Under the pieces are notes generated by a model. The model was not told the origin of the DNA, did not search any database, and saw only the letters and a program-made list of their open reading frames with translations. Position numbers and translations under genes: made by a program. 64,000 bases of DNA from Batillaria attramentaria (Eukaryota > Mollusca > Gastropoda > Batillariidae), in assembly GCA_018292915.2 (NCBI GenBank), contig JACVVK020000089.1:62001-126000 (forward strand), given 5' to 3'. Below are positions 1 to 11,099 of this stretch, piece by piece. Each line of letters opens with the position of its first letter. Position 1 is the stretch's first letter.

Positions 1-268
1 AAACGGGCCTGGACACAATTCACACACGCACACACACACGCACATCCGCACAGACGGCACTCAGTGAGGAGAAGAAGCGCGTTCGGAACAGCATACATGC
101 CAGCATCGATGACGCAGGTTTTCTTACGTCATTGTCAGAGTTACACTTGCATAATCGTCTCTGCGGGAGATCGGCAGTGACGTGCGTTTGTACCACAGAT
201 GCTTGCCTATGAACGTGGAAATTTTAGCCCGTCCTATTATGTTGTTTCCATTACTATGGAAACAACAT
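1..268 (+). mobile_element. Family F element, copy 1 (CA-rich start, terminal hairpin), cut by the window edge
   Basis: A CA/CGCA-rich start (about 20-50) leads into a unique body and ends in a hairpin at 241-266: an 11-bp arm GTTGTTTCCAT, a 4-nt loop and the matching arm. The reverse complement of 29438-29724 matches it base for base with few differences, and the match runs to base 1, so the left end lies outside the window. A diverged copy lies at 1692-1934. A microsatellite start plus a hairpin end recalls non-autonomous Helentron-like (HINE) elements. That class is inferred, and no Rep/helicase coding is visible. Confidence 0.6.
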
Positions 269-531
269 AAAAAGAAGAAACGTGCGGGGGAAAAAGACAT
301 TTTTAAAGTATAGAAAAAAAAACAAAAAAAACAAGGAGGAACGGCCCCGTCCTACAAAGTTGTTTCTCCAAACTTCATTTTATTTTGTCTGTTTTGTTGT
401 TATTGTTGCCGGTTCTCCCCTCTCCAAGTTCTACCGATGACACTAGATCCTCTACGACCTCGATCGATTAGCCACGTGACTGGGGGTGGGGCCGGGTGTG
501 GGAAGAAGGGAGAGAGAGAGGCAGAGGGAGA

Positions 532-708
532 GGGTGGGTAGGTGGGTGTTTAGGAGTTGAACCCTCTTTTCCACCACATAAGGGTGATATCAAAGACGGG
601 GCAACGAGAAAAAGGCCAGCACAAATATTTGGCCCCAGCGGCCTGGATTCGAACTCTCGGCCCAAGCATTGAAAGTCCAACGCGCTACCATTCGGCCACC
701 CTGGCTCC

Positions 709-710
<2 letters not shown>
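532..710 (-). mobile_element. SINE-A copy (tRNA-derived), near full length
   Basis: Read on the minus strand, a tRNA-like head (A-box-like GGCCGAATGGTAG, B-box-like GGATTCGAA region) is followed by a conserved body (CCCCGTCTTTGATATCACCC) and a tail ending ...ACACCCACC. It lies between GA repeats: GA-rich sequence at 510-530 and (GA)n at 711-738. It is one of about 20 full or partial copies in the window. The head is far too diverged, and too clearly joined to the SINE body, to be called a tRNA gene. Confidence 0.8.
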
Positions 711-739
<29 letters not shown>

Positions 740-1165
740 CGTCAGTTCCGTGAACTAAACATTTGACGTCAGCCTCAAGCAGGTCGTCATACAGAGAGAG
801 AGAGATGACGTCAATTCCGTGAACTAAACTTTTGGCGTCAGCCTCTAGCACTGAGATCGTCTGAGGATGCTTGTTTATGTCCTGTGATTTCCCTATTGGC
901 TTTGTGACTTCTCCGACTGAATTATTTTTCACATGAAATCTGGAAGATGTAGAGGGCTGATGAAATGTCGGAAGCAGTGACGATACTTGCAGATTTTGTC
1001 TGTGAACCAAACATTTGCCGTCAGCCTCACGCTGCTCGTCTGACAGATGATACTTCTTCATATCTTGTGATTTCCTTGTTGCTTTTGTGACTTCCGGGAC
1101 TGAATTAATTTTGACATAAAATCTGGGAGATCTAGAGAGCTGATGAAACGTGGACTTAAAGTGCC
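711..1165. repeat. Diverged tandem duplication, period ~185 bp
   Basis: The phrase GTGAACTAAACATTTGACGTC recurs with changes near 748, 818 and 1002. A longer block (TCCTGTGATTTCCCTATTGG at about 879, through GAGGGCTGATGAAA) recurs at about 1063-1150. The units carry TGACGTCA-type palindromes (807-814). No gene is visible here. Confidence 0.6.
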
Positions 1166-1690
1166 TTGGATTGTACTTACGAAATTGCAAAATTGGAACT
1201 TTTTTGACCGGCGCTTCTCGCAGAAACGTGAAAAAATGTGTTTATCTAAAAGCTCTGTTATTCTTAATACTAAAGCTATAATAGTGCAATAGTTCATGTC
1301 ATATGTGCAGTTGTCACAAGTGACAAAAATACCGGAATGATGAGTAATTTGAAGGAGTCTTTTCATAGATATTTGGCCTTATATGCAAACCACCCCTACC
1401 TCGGAAATATTTTTCTTACACAAAACCTGTCAGAGCTACAGAGCTGTGCTACGAAAACAGGCAGTATAATTGGATGATCTTCCCAATTTCAGAAAATGAA
1501 GCCATTTGAACATTTTTTTCGAAAAAATTCGTAACATGACCGATTTTTTCAAATCGGTGATAACTGTTCTCTAAATGCGGCAGGATAAAAATCGTGAAAA
1601 ATAGCTCTGGAGAATATGACTGCCCATTTTATCTCAAAGTAAAAAGCCATCCGGCGAGGTGGTTTAGCAGATAGCCATCATTACATCCGT

Positions 1691-1691
<1 letters not shown>
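1166..1691. other. Intergenic, nothing recognised
   Basis: AT-rich sequence with only short, unsupported open frames. I recognise no repeat family, RNA or exon. Confidence 0.5.
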
Positions 1692-1738
<47 letters not shown>

Positions 1739-1934
1739 TTCCCGCCAAAAAGAATGCAGCAGCAAAGTGTGCACGTAAGGTGTCTATGACGCAGATTTCG
1801 TTACGTCACTGTGTGCGTGAAAGTAAGTATTGTGTGGAGAAACGTCACAGTCTTGTTTTGTATCACTGAAACTTGCTGCTGCGCGTAGCAAAATCTGCCC
1901 CGTCTCATAAAGTTGTTTCTCTATAGAGAAACAA
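1692..1934 (+). mobile_element. Family F element, copy 2 (diverged)
   Basis: It opens with (CA)n at 1692-1734 and contains a block close to copy 1 (TATGACGCAG, TTACGTCACTG). It ends in a perfect 22-bp palindrome at 1913-1934 (arm TTGTTTCTCTA). The order microsatellite, body, hairpin matches the copy at 1-268. A third related terminus, CGTCCTACAAAGTTGTTTCTC, occurs near 349-369 without its second arm. Confidence 0.55.
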
Positions 1935-2218
1935 GCCGAGGCTCTCCAAAATTTCAACCAAGGCATTCTTGTAAGAATGGGTTCTGTATCGCCCAAACTG
2001 CGGATGACAGGAGGTTGGCCTTATGCTAGGATTACGCAAACGTTCCGCGTCGGTTTAATGACCTGTTGCTCTCTGCCCTAAACCCACCAACGGAAAATTT
2101 GGCGCAGTTATACTTTGACAGTGATTGCACACAAAATAGGTGCGTGCGTGCGTCCTTGTTTGTGAATTCGATCGCCCACGCCAGCCCCAAAACTTGTGTG
2201 GAAGTATGCGTGCCCTGC

Positions 2219-2221
<3 letters not shown>

Positions 2222-2305
<84 letters not shown>
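2222..2305. repeat. (GT)n microsatellite, ~84 bp
   Basis: An uninterrupted GT run. The flanks (CGATCGCCCACGCCAGCCCC at about 2169, and near-copies at about 2310 and 2417) are repeated on both sides, so this is a small array of a ~100-bp unit with GT tracts of different length. Confidence 0.9.
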
Positions 2306-2308
<3 letters not shown>

Positions 2309-2819
2309 TCAGTCGCCCACGTCAGCCCCAAAACTTTTGTATAAGTACGCGTGTCCTGCCTCTGCGTGTGGGTGTGTGTGCGTGCGCGCGCGCGTGTGTG
2401 TCCTTGCGTGTGTTTTCGATCGCCCACGCCAACCCAAAACTTCTTGTGGGGATACAATTCAACATGATTGGCCTTGACAACCGGCTGCTTCAGGATATCG
2501 TATTGTCAAAAAGAACGCGCCAGTCGGCAATCACAATGCCTCTGTCCCCGACGGGCAACAAACCTGATCACACGAAAACAACCACACAAAAAAAGTGAGT
2601 GAATTTTGATGAATGATTTGCCGTTCATAGAATAGCATAATCCTTTTGACACGCATACTCCCACTGCACGTTGCAGCTGCACGCGGACGACTTGGGCACG
2701 GCAGGTGGAGTTTGGCGGGCGACACTGTCATTATGCAAGCCGACAACAACAACAAAGGAAGAGTCCGTATCCGAGTGTGACACGTGAGACGAACTACCCA
2801 AAACCAGTCCCGGCGCGAA

Positions 2820-2866
2820 TTCCACCCTCCCGACCCCCACCCCCACCCCCGCCCCCTCCTCGCAAG
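2820..2866. repeat. C-rich tract (CCCCCACC type)
   Basis: A nearly pure C tract with a few A and G breaks. Open frames across it are proline-rich artefacts. Confidence 0.7.
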
Positions 2867-3098
2867 GGTTCTGCTCCATTGCGGTTCCTCTTCAGCTTCT
2901 TCAAAGAGTCCAATCTGTTCTATAAAATGCAGACACCTCAAGTAATACGGACTGTCCTCGACCTTTATATGTTCCATGTAGAAAGAAGCGAAACGTGTTT
3001 ATTGTTTACACCGGATAGATTGTTGATATACATGTATATTTACACCTTGTTTTATTGTCTTAGTTTTTATGTTAGTCTGGCGAAGAAGGGCCTTGATT

Positions 3099-3165
3099 AG
3101 CCGCGAAATAGTCTTTGTTGCTTGCGCGGCGTTAAGCCCTAAAATAACTAAACCAAACTAACCAT
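3099..3165 (+). repeat. Family G retroposon tail
   Basis: GCCGCGAAATAGTCTTTG... GCGGCGTTAAGCCCTAAAA followed by a short ACTAA repeat. Relatives are at 38850-38905 (+) and 24330-24375 (-), the latter with (TTAG)n. The constant 3' end plus variable short repeat suggests the tail of a retroposon. The full element is not identified. Confidence 0.5.
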
Positions 3166-3167
3166 TG

Positions 3168-3342
3168 CGGGTGTGTGGGTGTTTGAGAGTTTGACGTCCT
3201 TTTCCACCACCTGAGGGTGATGTCAAAGCCTTGGCAACGAGCAAAACGGCCAGTACAAATATTTTGCCCGAGCCGGGATTCGAACTCACGACCCGAGCAC
3301 TGAGAGTCCAACGCTCTACCATTCGGCTGTCCCCGGCTCCCC
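3168..3342 (-). mobile_element. SINE-A copy, near full length
   Basis: Same order as the other SINE-A copies on the minus strand: GGGGAGCC start, tRNA-like head with a B-box-like segment (GAGTTCGAATCCC), the body and the ACACCC tail. It adjoins the family G tail. Confidence 0.8.
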
Positions 3343-3780
3343 GTTCTGCCCAAGGCGAGCACTATCACAAACACTGATCCTAAATACATTCATTCTCATT
3401 TTCATTCATCTATCCGTGTTAGCATTCATTCATGGTATTTCCGAAATGTATCTTACCAGTTCTTCCCGCCCTGTCTTGACCTAAGGTGGCTGATGATCGA
3501 GCCGGTGAAATTCAGGCGAAACGCGTCCCGCTACGGTCAAGACTTTCCCACCGAACTAGACACCACTTCCTCGTATGTCAAGTTGAATTTCAAAATGCGT
3601 ATGAAATACATCTGGTTGGGGATTCTGGGTAAAGTCGATGTCTTTTTTCCTTAAACAAACTATCACAAACACTAATCCTAAATAAATGGAACCCTATACC
3701 TAACCCTCAGGCCTTCGTATCCGTTGAAACTATAATAGGACAAGTGTCCTGGCTGACCGTATACGGAATTGGGGATTTAT
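3343..3780. other. Intergenic, nothing recognised
   Basis: There is a short duplicated phrase (ATCACAAACACTGATCCTAAAT near 3361, again near 3661). No gene or RNA is supported. Confidence 0.45.
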
Positions 3781-3979
3781 CTGAGAAATGCGCCCACACT
3801 GTCTGTTTTTAAGAGCAATCTTAAAGCGTTCCTCTTTTGTAAAGCCTCCCCGTGTCAGCAACTAGTGTATGTCTGTCCATCTTTTGTAAAATGTGCGTGA
3901 GTGTCAGTGAGTGATTGGCGCACTGAGTTTATGCCAAAGAAATGCGCCCTACAAATGCCATTTATTATTATTATTATTT
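3781..3979 (+). repeat. Retroposon 3' end with (ATT)n tail
   Basis: GAAATGCGCCCTACAAATGCC followed by ATT repeats is the usual form of a LINE-mobilised SINE/LINE 3' end. The 5' part is not recognisable. Confidence 0.4.
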
Positions 3980-4260
3980 GGTCTGGTTAAGGCATCCGAC
4001 TTCGGATCCTGAGCTGCCCGGTTCGAGTCCCCGGTGGGCAGGAATATGGTGGGAGTTTTCCTTACCATATCGAGTCAAATTTACGTGCAGACTCGTTTAC
4101 GGTGCCTGTCTCGCCTTCGTGTACACACGCACGCACAAACACCAGGTGTGCACGTTAAAAATCCCATTTCCAGCGGGAGGGGCCGCGGAACGGAAAACAG
4201 TTAACCATCATGCACAGCTACACTGACAACGGTCCTTAATATGTTGAGGTTGGTCAGTTC
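3980..4260 (+). mobile_element. SINE-D copy 1 (tRNA-derived)
   Basis: The head contains TGGTTAAGG and a B-box-like GGTTCGAGTCC. The body (GTCAAATTTACGTGCAGACTCG) leads to CACACGCACGCAC, then GTGTGCACGTTAAAAATCCC and GGAACGGAAAACAG. The same blocks in the same order occur on the minus strand at 9050-9600. Confidence 0.65.
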
Positions 4261-4369
4261 ATTGGAAGAAGAAGGGCATGAATATTGTCTACCGTCTCGC
4301 ACAATTGATCGGACATAATTATGTCCGCCTTGGTAAGAGAGTTGTCGGACACTTCAAATGTGAATCGGT

Positions 4370-4425
4370 CTAACCGTAAACCTAACCGTAAACCTAACCA
4401 TAAACCTAACCCTAATCCTAGTCAA
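4370..4425. repeat. Telomere-like 12-bp repeat, degenerate
   Basis: Four to five imperfect copies of a CCTAACCGTAAA-type unit. It is related to CCCTAA only loosely and is too short to be called an interstitial telomere. Confidence 0.4.
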
Positions 4426-4529
4426 TCGATTAGGCAAATTCCTTGCGGTAAAAAACAAAACAAAACAACAACAACAACAACAAAAAAACAAGCCCCCGGA
4501 GCACGTCAAGGTTAGAGCTTGATGGTCTG

Positions 4530-4678
4530 GGTATTTGTGGGTTTAACTTCAGTGCGGGGCAAACGAGCAAAACGGCCACTACAATTAAATTTTTTTGTTT
4601 GCTCTCAGCTGAGATTCGAACTCGTAGCTCGGGCATCAACAGTCCAACGCTCGACCAGTACGGCTATCCCGGTTCCCC
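4530..4678 (-). mobile_element. SINE-A copy, diverged
   Basis: The head (GGGGAACCGGGATAGCC on the minus strand) and B-box-like part remain. The middle is altered by a T-rich insertion and the tail is degraded. Confidence 0.6.
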
Positions 4679-5169
4679 TTAGAGCTGTTTCAAGCTGTAC
4701 AGACCCGGGGCGCTTCATGCGTATGCGCAAAGTGCCGTCACGGCCAACGGCCAAGTGCATCCTGGGAGTGTCCCGGTGTCACTCGTGCAGGGGGGGTATA
4801 TTCATCTGGCATATTACACCGGTCGACCATAAATCCTTCACTCTCACCCCCCTCGACCCCTGTTCCGTTTTGAAGCAAATGATCTGCACTCGTATGTTCA
4901 GTATGGGGCACACGTTGCCTGAAAGTATTGAGGGCATCTTTAGATCAAGGTATGACTGAACTAGCATGTGTGTATTAACATCCTAATCGGGCTCACACAA
5001 TCAGCGGTGAACCACCCCGGCAACCCCAAACACCCACCCACCACCCTTTGCACACGAATGCCCCACCCTTATTGCGCGGGAGGGTACTGTGCATGTCTAG
5101 CGGATCGTGACTGATGACTTTTGGCGGGAATCTAACACTACGAGTATTCCGACGGGCGTGCGAGGACGC

Positions 5170-5326
5170 TATATATAAATACTGAAGCAGCGACTCCCGT
5201 CTTTCTGTCCTTCTGTCCATCTGTACGAAGACACACACACACACACACTGCTGTTCAGTACTTTCTACTACCCTCAGAAGTTGACCGAACAGAACCGTGC
5301 AACGTACGCGGCCTCCACGGCGACAG
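5170..5326 (+). promoter_or_regulatory. TATA box and putative first exon ending in a splice donor
   Basis: A good TATA box (TATATATAAATA, 5170-5181) is followed, at TSS distance, by pyrimidine-rich sequence and about 120 bases ending ...GGCGACAG^GTAAGC, with the donor GT at 5327. No convincing ATG lies between them, so this would be a 5' UTR exon. Which gene it would serve is unknown. The next clear plus-strand coding sequence starts at 42049, so a direct link would need a very long intron. The donor and TATA are read directly; their use is inferred. Confidence 0.4.
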
Positions 5327-5700
5327 GTAAGCTCTGTTCCTTTCAAGTTGCAACAAAAGGTCGATGTTTTAATTTATTTATTTCCCTTGAAAACGAAGGT
5401 AGATAATTACGCGAACATTATAATTATGATTATCTCCCTGGGTTTGAAATCTTCTGTCGGTGCGTGGTCTCATATCTGATCTGCTTGTTTGTTACACCCA
5501 AATCGCTCAATGTTTGGTGAGCTCTTCCCCTCTCATTGACAAAGTCACCCAGTTCCATGAATCTAGAAAAAAAGTTCACTATAATTATAAGCTACGGACG
5601 TTTGACTGAAAGTGCGGGTGCAGTCGCATCCGTTGCGTACGGCAAAGGTTTGTGTTTGGGATTCACTGTGTACAAAGTTTCTTCCTCGCTTTGATCAGCA

Positions 5701-5750
5701 GGCGGGTGGGTGGGTGGGTGTCGGGTTTAACGTCCTTTTCCGCCATATAC
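5701..5750 (-). repeat. SINE-A tail fragment
   Basis: Only GGTGGGTGGGTGTCGGGTTTAACGTCC and the following CCTTTTCC remain, matching the last ~50 bases of SINE-A. Confidence 0.6.
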
Positions 5751-5858
5751 ACTGATCAGCACGCAGACTCACCAAGAAGTTGATATAATGTGCTTGCATG
5801 GATTCACGACGTGCAAAGTACCTTTGTTGTCTCGACTACTCAATAAAGAGTAGATATT

Positions 5859-5860
<2 letters not shown>

Positions 5861-5937
<77 letters not shown>
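5861..5937. repeat. (GT)n microsatellite, ~77 bp
   Basis: A pure GT run. The following unique sequence (AACTTCACTTTCAAGA-CATGCGTCAAAA type) is repeated with changes at about 6167-6200, followed again by a long GT run, so 5860-6382 is a diverged tandem pair each carrying a GT tract. Confidence 0.85.
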
Positions 5938-5939
<2 letters not shown>

Positions 5940-6302
5940 ATCTTGCACCAACTTCACTTTCAAGACACATGCGTCAAAACGTCTAAGCCCTCCCCCCCCC
6001 ACCCCTCCCCATTCACCCACCCACCCCCACCCCATCCCCATGGTAAATTACCAGTAGACAGTTATCTCAAATATACGACGACAGCATTATTGTTGTGCGT
6101 TGTTTTGGGGGTTTTTTTTGTTGTTTTTTAGGGGGGGGGGGGGGGTGTTTTTTGTTTTCTTGCAGGAACTTCACTTTCAAGATGCATACGTCAAAAAGTC
6201 TACAAGTCCCTTTTTTTTCTCCCCTAGGGAAGATTACCATTAGAGAGTTACCTGAAATATACGACGCCAGCATGTTGTATTTTTTGTCATTTTCGCTTTT
6301 CC

Positions 6303-6304
<2 letters not shown>

Positions 6305-6381
<77 letters not shown>
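6305..6381. repeat. (GT)n microsatellite, ~77 bp, followed by T/G-rich sequence
   Basis: A GT run followed to about 6660 by TTG, TTGG, TTTC and CT simple repeats and a poly-T. No coding signal; reading frames here are artefacts. Confidence 0.85.
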
Positions 6382-6383
<2 letters not shown>

Positions 6384-7005
6384 TGTGTTTTGGGGGGGGT
6401 TTCTTTCTTTGTTTTGTTGTTGTTGTTTTTTCTTTCTTTCTTCCTTTGGTTGTTTTTTGTTTGGTTGGTTGTTTGGTTGGTTGGTTGGTTGGTTTTTGTT
6501 GTTGTTGTTGTTTTCTGTTGTTTTTGTTGTTTTCTGGGTTTTTTTGTTTTTTCTGGGGGGAAGAGGTGTTGTTTGTCGTTCCTTTAGCCTTGTTTTCTCT
6601 CTCTCTCTCTCTCTCTCTCTTTTTTCTTCTGCTTCGTCTTTTTTTTTTTTTTTTCATATACTTCCTTTTCCGTTTGCATACCACTCATCGGCGCCGTGTT
6701 CTCCATTAGCCCTACTGTGATTAGTAGAGTCTTGCGCCTGGCATCCTACCCTTGAGGGGATTTCTCTCACATCTCGACGAAACGCATTAGCAGGGGGGGA
6801 AAAACAAATGCCTGAAATCCGTCTGCGAAAGAAAATACTGTTTTGGACAAAGAGCTCTATCAATGACTGCTCGTGGGCGTTGAAAAACCATTCAGCCGGA
6901 TGAGAATATCCTGTTGATGGCTTACGCGACAGGCGCTAAGTTTTTACAGGAATCCGGCTTTAAAAAAAAAAAACAAAAAAAAACGCTCGTTGATGTATCG
7001 TGACG

Positions 7006-7010
<5 letters not shown>

Positions 7011-7085
<75 letters not shown>
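7011..7085. repeat. (GA)n then (CAGA)n compound microsatellite
   Basis: GA repeats pass directly into about ten CAGA units. The same pairing, as TCTG then CT, occurs at 37730-37815. Confidence 0.85.
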
Positions 7086-7086
<1 letters not shown>

Positions 7087-7231
7087 AGTAGCCAATAGGG
7101 GATGTCTTAAAAAATAAGTAAATAAAAAATGGAACTTGATTATGATACTGCAGTGGTAGTGGTGATGTCTTATGTCCGGATCCTCGACTTCATATCCACC
7201 GCTCCAAAACAAGTTCAGTACCAGCGGGCGT

Positions 7232-7622
7232 TTCAGTGCTATACTTAGGTCGGCTCCTACCCATAGAGGATTGTGTTATGAGCCCAATGGGGAGGCTGTT
7301 GCCACACAGCCGGGTCTCACCCACTTTGCGGGTACGACTTTTGAGGGTGCTTCCCTCGTTTTTACACACCTCATGATGTGGATGATTGCACCGACGGCCG
7401 GCACCGCAGGTGCCGTAGTTCTCGGGTCTGGTTAACACCAGGATATTTATGACAGGAAGCGTGGAATGCGGCCCTGTCATACAGTCCACATGGACCTCCA
7501 TAGCATCATCCTCATCCTTGTCACCAATTGTCAAAACTTGTCCCAGCCTCTGAGCCTTCCTTGGATTCCATCCATGACATGGTAGGAATACCACTGGAGC
7601 TGGCGAAGAGTTGGGGCAGCGG
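7232..7622 (+). mobile_element. SINE-C copy, tRNA head missing
   Basis: It is collinear with the complement of 47803-48190: GGGGAGGCTGTTGCCACACAG, GGCACCGCAGGTGCCGTAGTT, AGGATATTTATGACAGGAAG and finally GAGTTGGGGCAGC. The tRNA-like head seen in the full copy is absent here. Confidence 0.7.
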
Positions 7623-7657
7623 ATAAACAATTGTATTCGCATTGGAACACGCGCACG

Positions 7658-7661
<4 letters not shown>

Positions 7662-7691
<30 letters not shown>
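7662..7691. repeat. (GA)n microsatellite
   Basis: A short pure GA run at the edge of a degraded tRNA-like segment (7700-7810; GGTTCGAACTC and CGGTTCCCC), which may be another 5' SINE fragment. Confidence 0.7.
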
Positions 7692-8000
7692 AGGCACCAC
7701 TGGGGAAAATCCAATACAAATCTGAGCTTTGTCGAGGTTCGAACTCTCCACCTTTCGACCTCACGTCCGACGCTCAACAAAGTCGTGCCGACCGGACCGG
7801 TTCCCCTCCAAGAATGGGCGGGAAATGGAGCAGTGGCAGGTGGGCGAGCCCCCATATCGTCAGTACAGACACTTGAGGACAGTGAGCACCAGCACTTGAC
7901 CAACAAGTCAATCACAAATTGCAGGATATTGTGTCCTCTCTTGCTGAATGCACAGCATTGTTAGCTACGCCCGGTCTCAGTGTCGCCTTCACACGGACTC

Positions 8001-8614
8001 TAAAGGCCGTTCTTAACCGGGCGAACCACCAGTCTGGCGAACTTGTTCGGCGAACTGTGTATTGTATACGAACAGGGCAAGCGCACCCACGTACAGAGTT
8101 CCAGAGGTTCGGCCGGACTAGTTCTCTTTCTTAACCGACCGTTAATGATATGCATACGTCATCGCCCGAACAAGGCGGACTCGGAAGTTGAGACAATCGT
8201 AAACAACCAAAATGGCCGCCTTCGTAGATCGAGACGACCAGGCATTTGCGGTAGTTATCGGTTTGAGTGAACTCTTGGAAGCCGAGGAAGAGGAGATAAG
8301 AGGAAAAGAGCGCAAGAGAGGGAAATGTGAAGTGAGTCGATAGCCGCGATGCCGTCCGCCATTTTCCTCAAGTTTGTACATGCGCACAACAGCTCTCCCC
8401 GAGCAGCCAATCAGAGCGCAGGATCGGCAAAAGGATCGCGAGGGTTCCCACGACACGCTATGCAGTCCTCGAACCTAGTTCGCCGAACCTTTCGAACCAG
8501 GGTTTCCGCACACGTATTTGGTCGGTTAAGAAACAACGTGCGCGAACCTAGTTCGCCGTACTCTCCGAACCTAGTTCGCGAACCAAAAGTCCGCCCGGTT
8601 AAGAACGGCCTTAA
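8001..8614. mobile_element. Harbinger-like MITE with perfect 20-bp TIRs and TAA duplication
   Basis: The ends are AGGCCGTTCTTAACCGGGCG (8004-8023) and its exact complement (8592-8611), flanked by TAA on both sides (8001-8003, 8612-8614). The element is 608 bp. Its interior is rich in subterminal near-palindromes (CGAACCTAGTTCG near 8467, 8541 and 8566; TTCTTAACCGACC near 8126 facing GGTCGGTTAAGAA near 8520) that could bind a transposase. It has no transposase ORF, so it is non-autonomous. A 3-bp TAA duplication fits PIF/Harbinger; the superfamily call is inferred from that and from the short TIR. Confidence 0.85.
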
Positions 8615-8639
8615 GGAAGACTAGAACAAAACCACAAAA

Positions 8640-9040
8640 GGGGTGATCAGTGCAACGCACGCGCTGTGACCCCATCCTGATGACAACTGTCACTGGCCAA
8701 GCCATTAAAGGCCTTTGCACACGCTGACTGCCTGAAGCGAGCTCGCACGCTCGCCTTGTGGATTTTCTGTTCACACGCTACCAGTAGCGTGCGCTGGGCG
8801 GACTGCGCTGCCGGCCTGGTGCTGGACAATACACAAAGCGCGATAGCGGGAATTGACTGGCGTGGCGAGGGACAAATAGGACGGTGTTCTATCAACATAC
8901 GGCGACGTCGTCCCCGGGCAGTGCTCCTGGCGAGCCGATTTACTTGGCTGGGGTGCATTTTAACCGTTGGCTGGCGAGCGCAATCGTTGCGTCTAAAAGC
9001 ACTTTTAGGAATAGCCCTTTCTTCTGACTAACTCCAACGT
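8640..9040. other. Intergenic, GC-rich, nothing recognised
   Basis: More GC-rich than its surroundings, with repeated short GCGAGC/CTCGC words. No splice-supported exon or known repeat is seen. Confidence 0.4.
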
Positions 9041-9049
9041 ACTGCGGAC

Positions 9050-9600
<551 letters not shown>

Positions 9601-9966
9601 CCTGACGATGAACGCACCTGATCCTAGATTACTATAGGATTAAAACTAAATGCAATTCTCCCAAAAAGGATGCTTTATTTCCTTTCATTCACCTTACGTT
9701 TGCGAGCCTTTCAGCTTGCGGGTTTTCAAAGAAAGCGTCTTTACTTCTGTGTTGACCTTTCCACATCACAGAAAAAAGACCCTTCTGTAATTCTTTCGCA
9801 CAAATCAGTTCAACTTCTTTCGCACAAATCACTTTAAATTAACCTCAGTCCCCCAGAAAATACGGCTGAGCTCTATCGCCCGAAAATAGGAGGGAGAGAG
9901 GGGGAGGGAAGGAGGGCGGGATCAGTATGTCAGCCTGGCCGTTCAACAAATCTTTCTAAATTAGAC
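9601..9966. other. Intergenic, nothing recognised
   Basis: AT-rich at first, then GGGAGGGA-type purine sequence. A short direct repeat (TTCTTTCGCACAAATCA, near 9792 and 9815) is the only structure seen. Confidence 0.4.
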
Positions 9967-9970
9967 AGAG

Positions 9971-10000
9971 AACCCCCCCCCCCCCCCCCCCCCCCCCCCC
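9971..10000. repeat. Poly-C tract, ~30 nt
   Basis: Pure C homopolymer. Similar tracts of 12-20 occur elsewhere (for example 15197-15213, 18005-18020, 20317-20335), and one of 121 nt occurs at 56147. Confidence 0.9.
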
Positions 10001-10184
10001 GTGAAATGGATGTGTTTTTCGTAGAACATTTCGCGCCGCGCATGTTGTTGTTGTTGTCAAGTTGTTGTTTTCCGGTTCAGGCTCTTCCCGAAAAGCAAAG
10101 CTGTGCTCGGTGACAAACCGATTGACGATGCACTGTCCGCCATGTTTGCGCGCCGAGTGACGTAGTACAGCCAATCAGAATCTG

Positions 10185-10345
10185 TTGTGGAAACCACAGT
10201 CACAGTTGTGGCTATTTGAAATCCAGGTTGCTGTGATGACGCCACAGCAGCGGAAACCCCCCAATATCGCAACTGTGTCACAACTGTGGACAGCACTGTG
10301 GCGCTCCGCACTGCCCACTTAAGAGCCGGCTTAAAGGTTACTTTG
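10185..10345. repeat. Cluster of CACAGTTGTGG palindromic words
   Basis: Several overlapping variants (CCACAGTCACAGTTGTGG, CAACTGTGTCACAACTGTGG) precede TTAAGAGCCGGCTTAA. The last word is shared with 12608-12621. It could be a degraded inverted-repeat element; no TIR pair is demonstrable. Confidence 0.3.
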
Positions 10346-10786
10346 TTTGACCATTCTGTTTTAAAGAACCGATGAATAGTGACGATTAATGGACAAGGTA
10401 GAAGGTTCCTTTACGCGTTAAACTAACGTGGTACGAAGTGTGTTAAAGTTCAGGCAGAAATCAATGGAGCTGTTTGTTTGTGTATTTGTTTGTATTTCCC
10501 AATACTCTGGTGGGTTGGGATTTTCTTCTTTCTTTTTTTCCAACGTCGCTGTTGACCAAGGTGTCGGATTTCTTGGTTTGGTTTTCTTCTGGTGTATAGA
10601 CTTTTGTCTGCGCGGGAAGTAAGAAGTGTTTTGTTTGTTTGTTGTTTTTTCAACTGCAGTTTAAACTACCAGGATGCATTTAAAGACGACGCAGACTGTG
10701 CGACTGTATTCGTGTGCATCGAAGGACGATATTTCGATTACTACTTTCTACTACAATTTCAAGTATTACGTGTACTGTTATCTGCA

Positions 10787-10789
<3 letters not shown>

Positions 10790-10843
<54 letters not shown>
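10790..10843. repeat. (CA)n microsatellite
   Basis: A pure CA run upstream of a SINE-A copy. Confidence 0.9.
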
Positions 10844-10845
<2 letters not shown>

Positions 10846-10879
10846 GTAGGGAGGATTTTTTTGTTGTTTTTTTGTTTTT

Positions 10880-11035
10880 TAGGGTTTCACGTCCTTTAGG
10901 GTGATATCAAAGAAGAAGCGAGAAAGAGGCCAGCACATGTATAATTATTTGACCCCAACCGGGATTCGACCTCACGACCCAAACACAGAAAGCCCAACTC
11001 TCTACCGCTCGGTTATCCGCCATTTTCGGCTCCCC
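10880..11035 (-). mobile_element. SINE-A copy next to (GA)n
   Basis: Complete tRNA-like head and shortened body. (GA)n at 11046-11078 begins just beyond the 5' end of the element. The CCACCACATA segment is deleted. Confidence 0.75.
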
Positions 11036-11042
11036 AAGACAG

Positions 11043-11079
<37 letters not shown>

Positions 11080-11099
11080 TTGTAATCAGCACGCTGATT

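Noticed and set aside
4370..4425. Interstitial telomere
   Set aside because: The 12-bp unit (CCTAACCGTAAA type) is not a canonical TTAGGG array and has only four to five imperfect copies.
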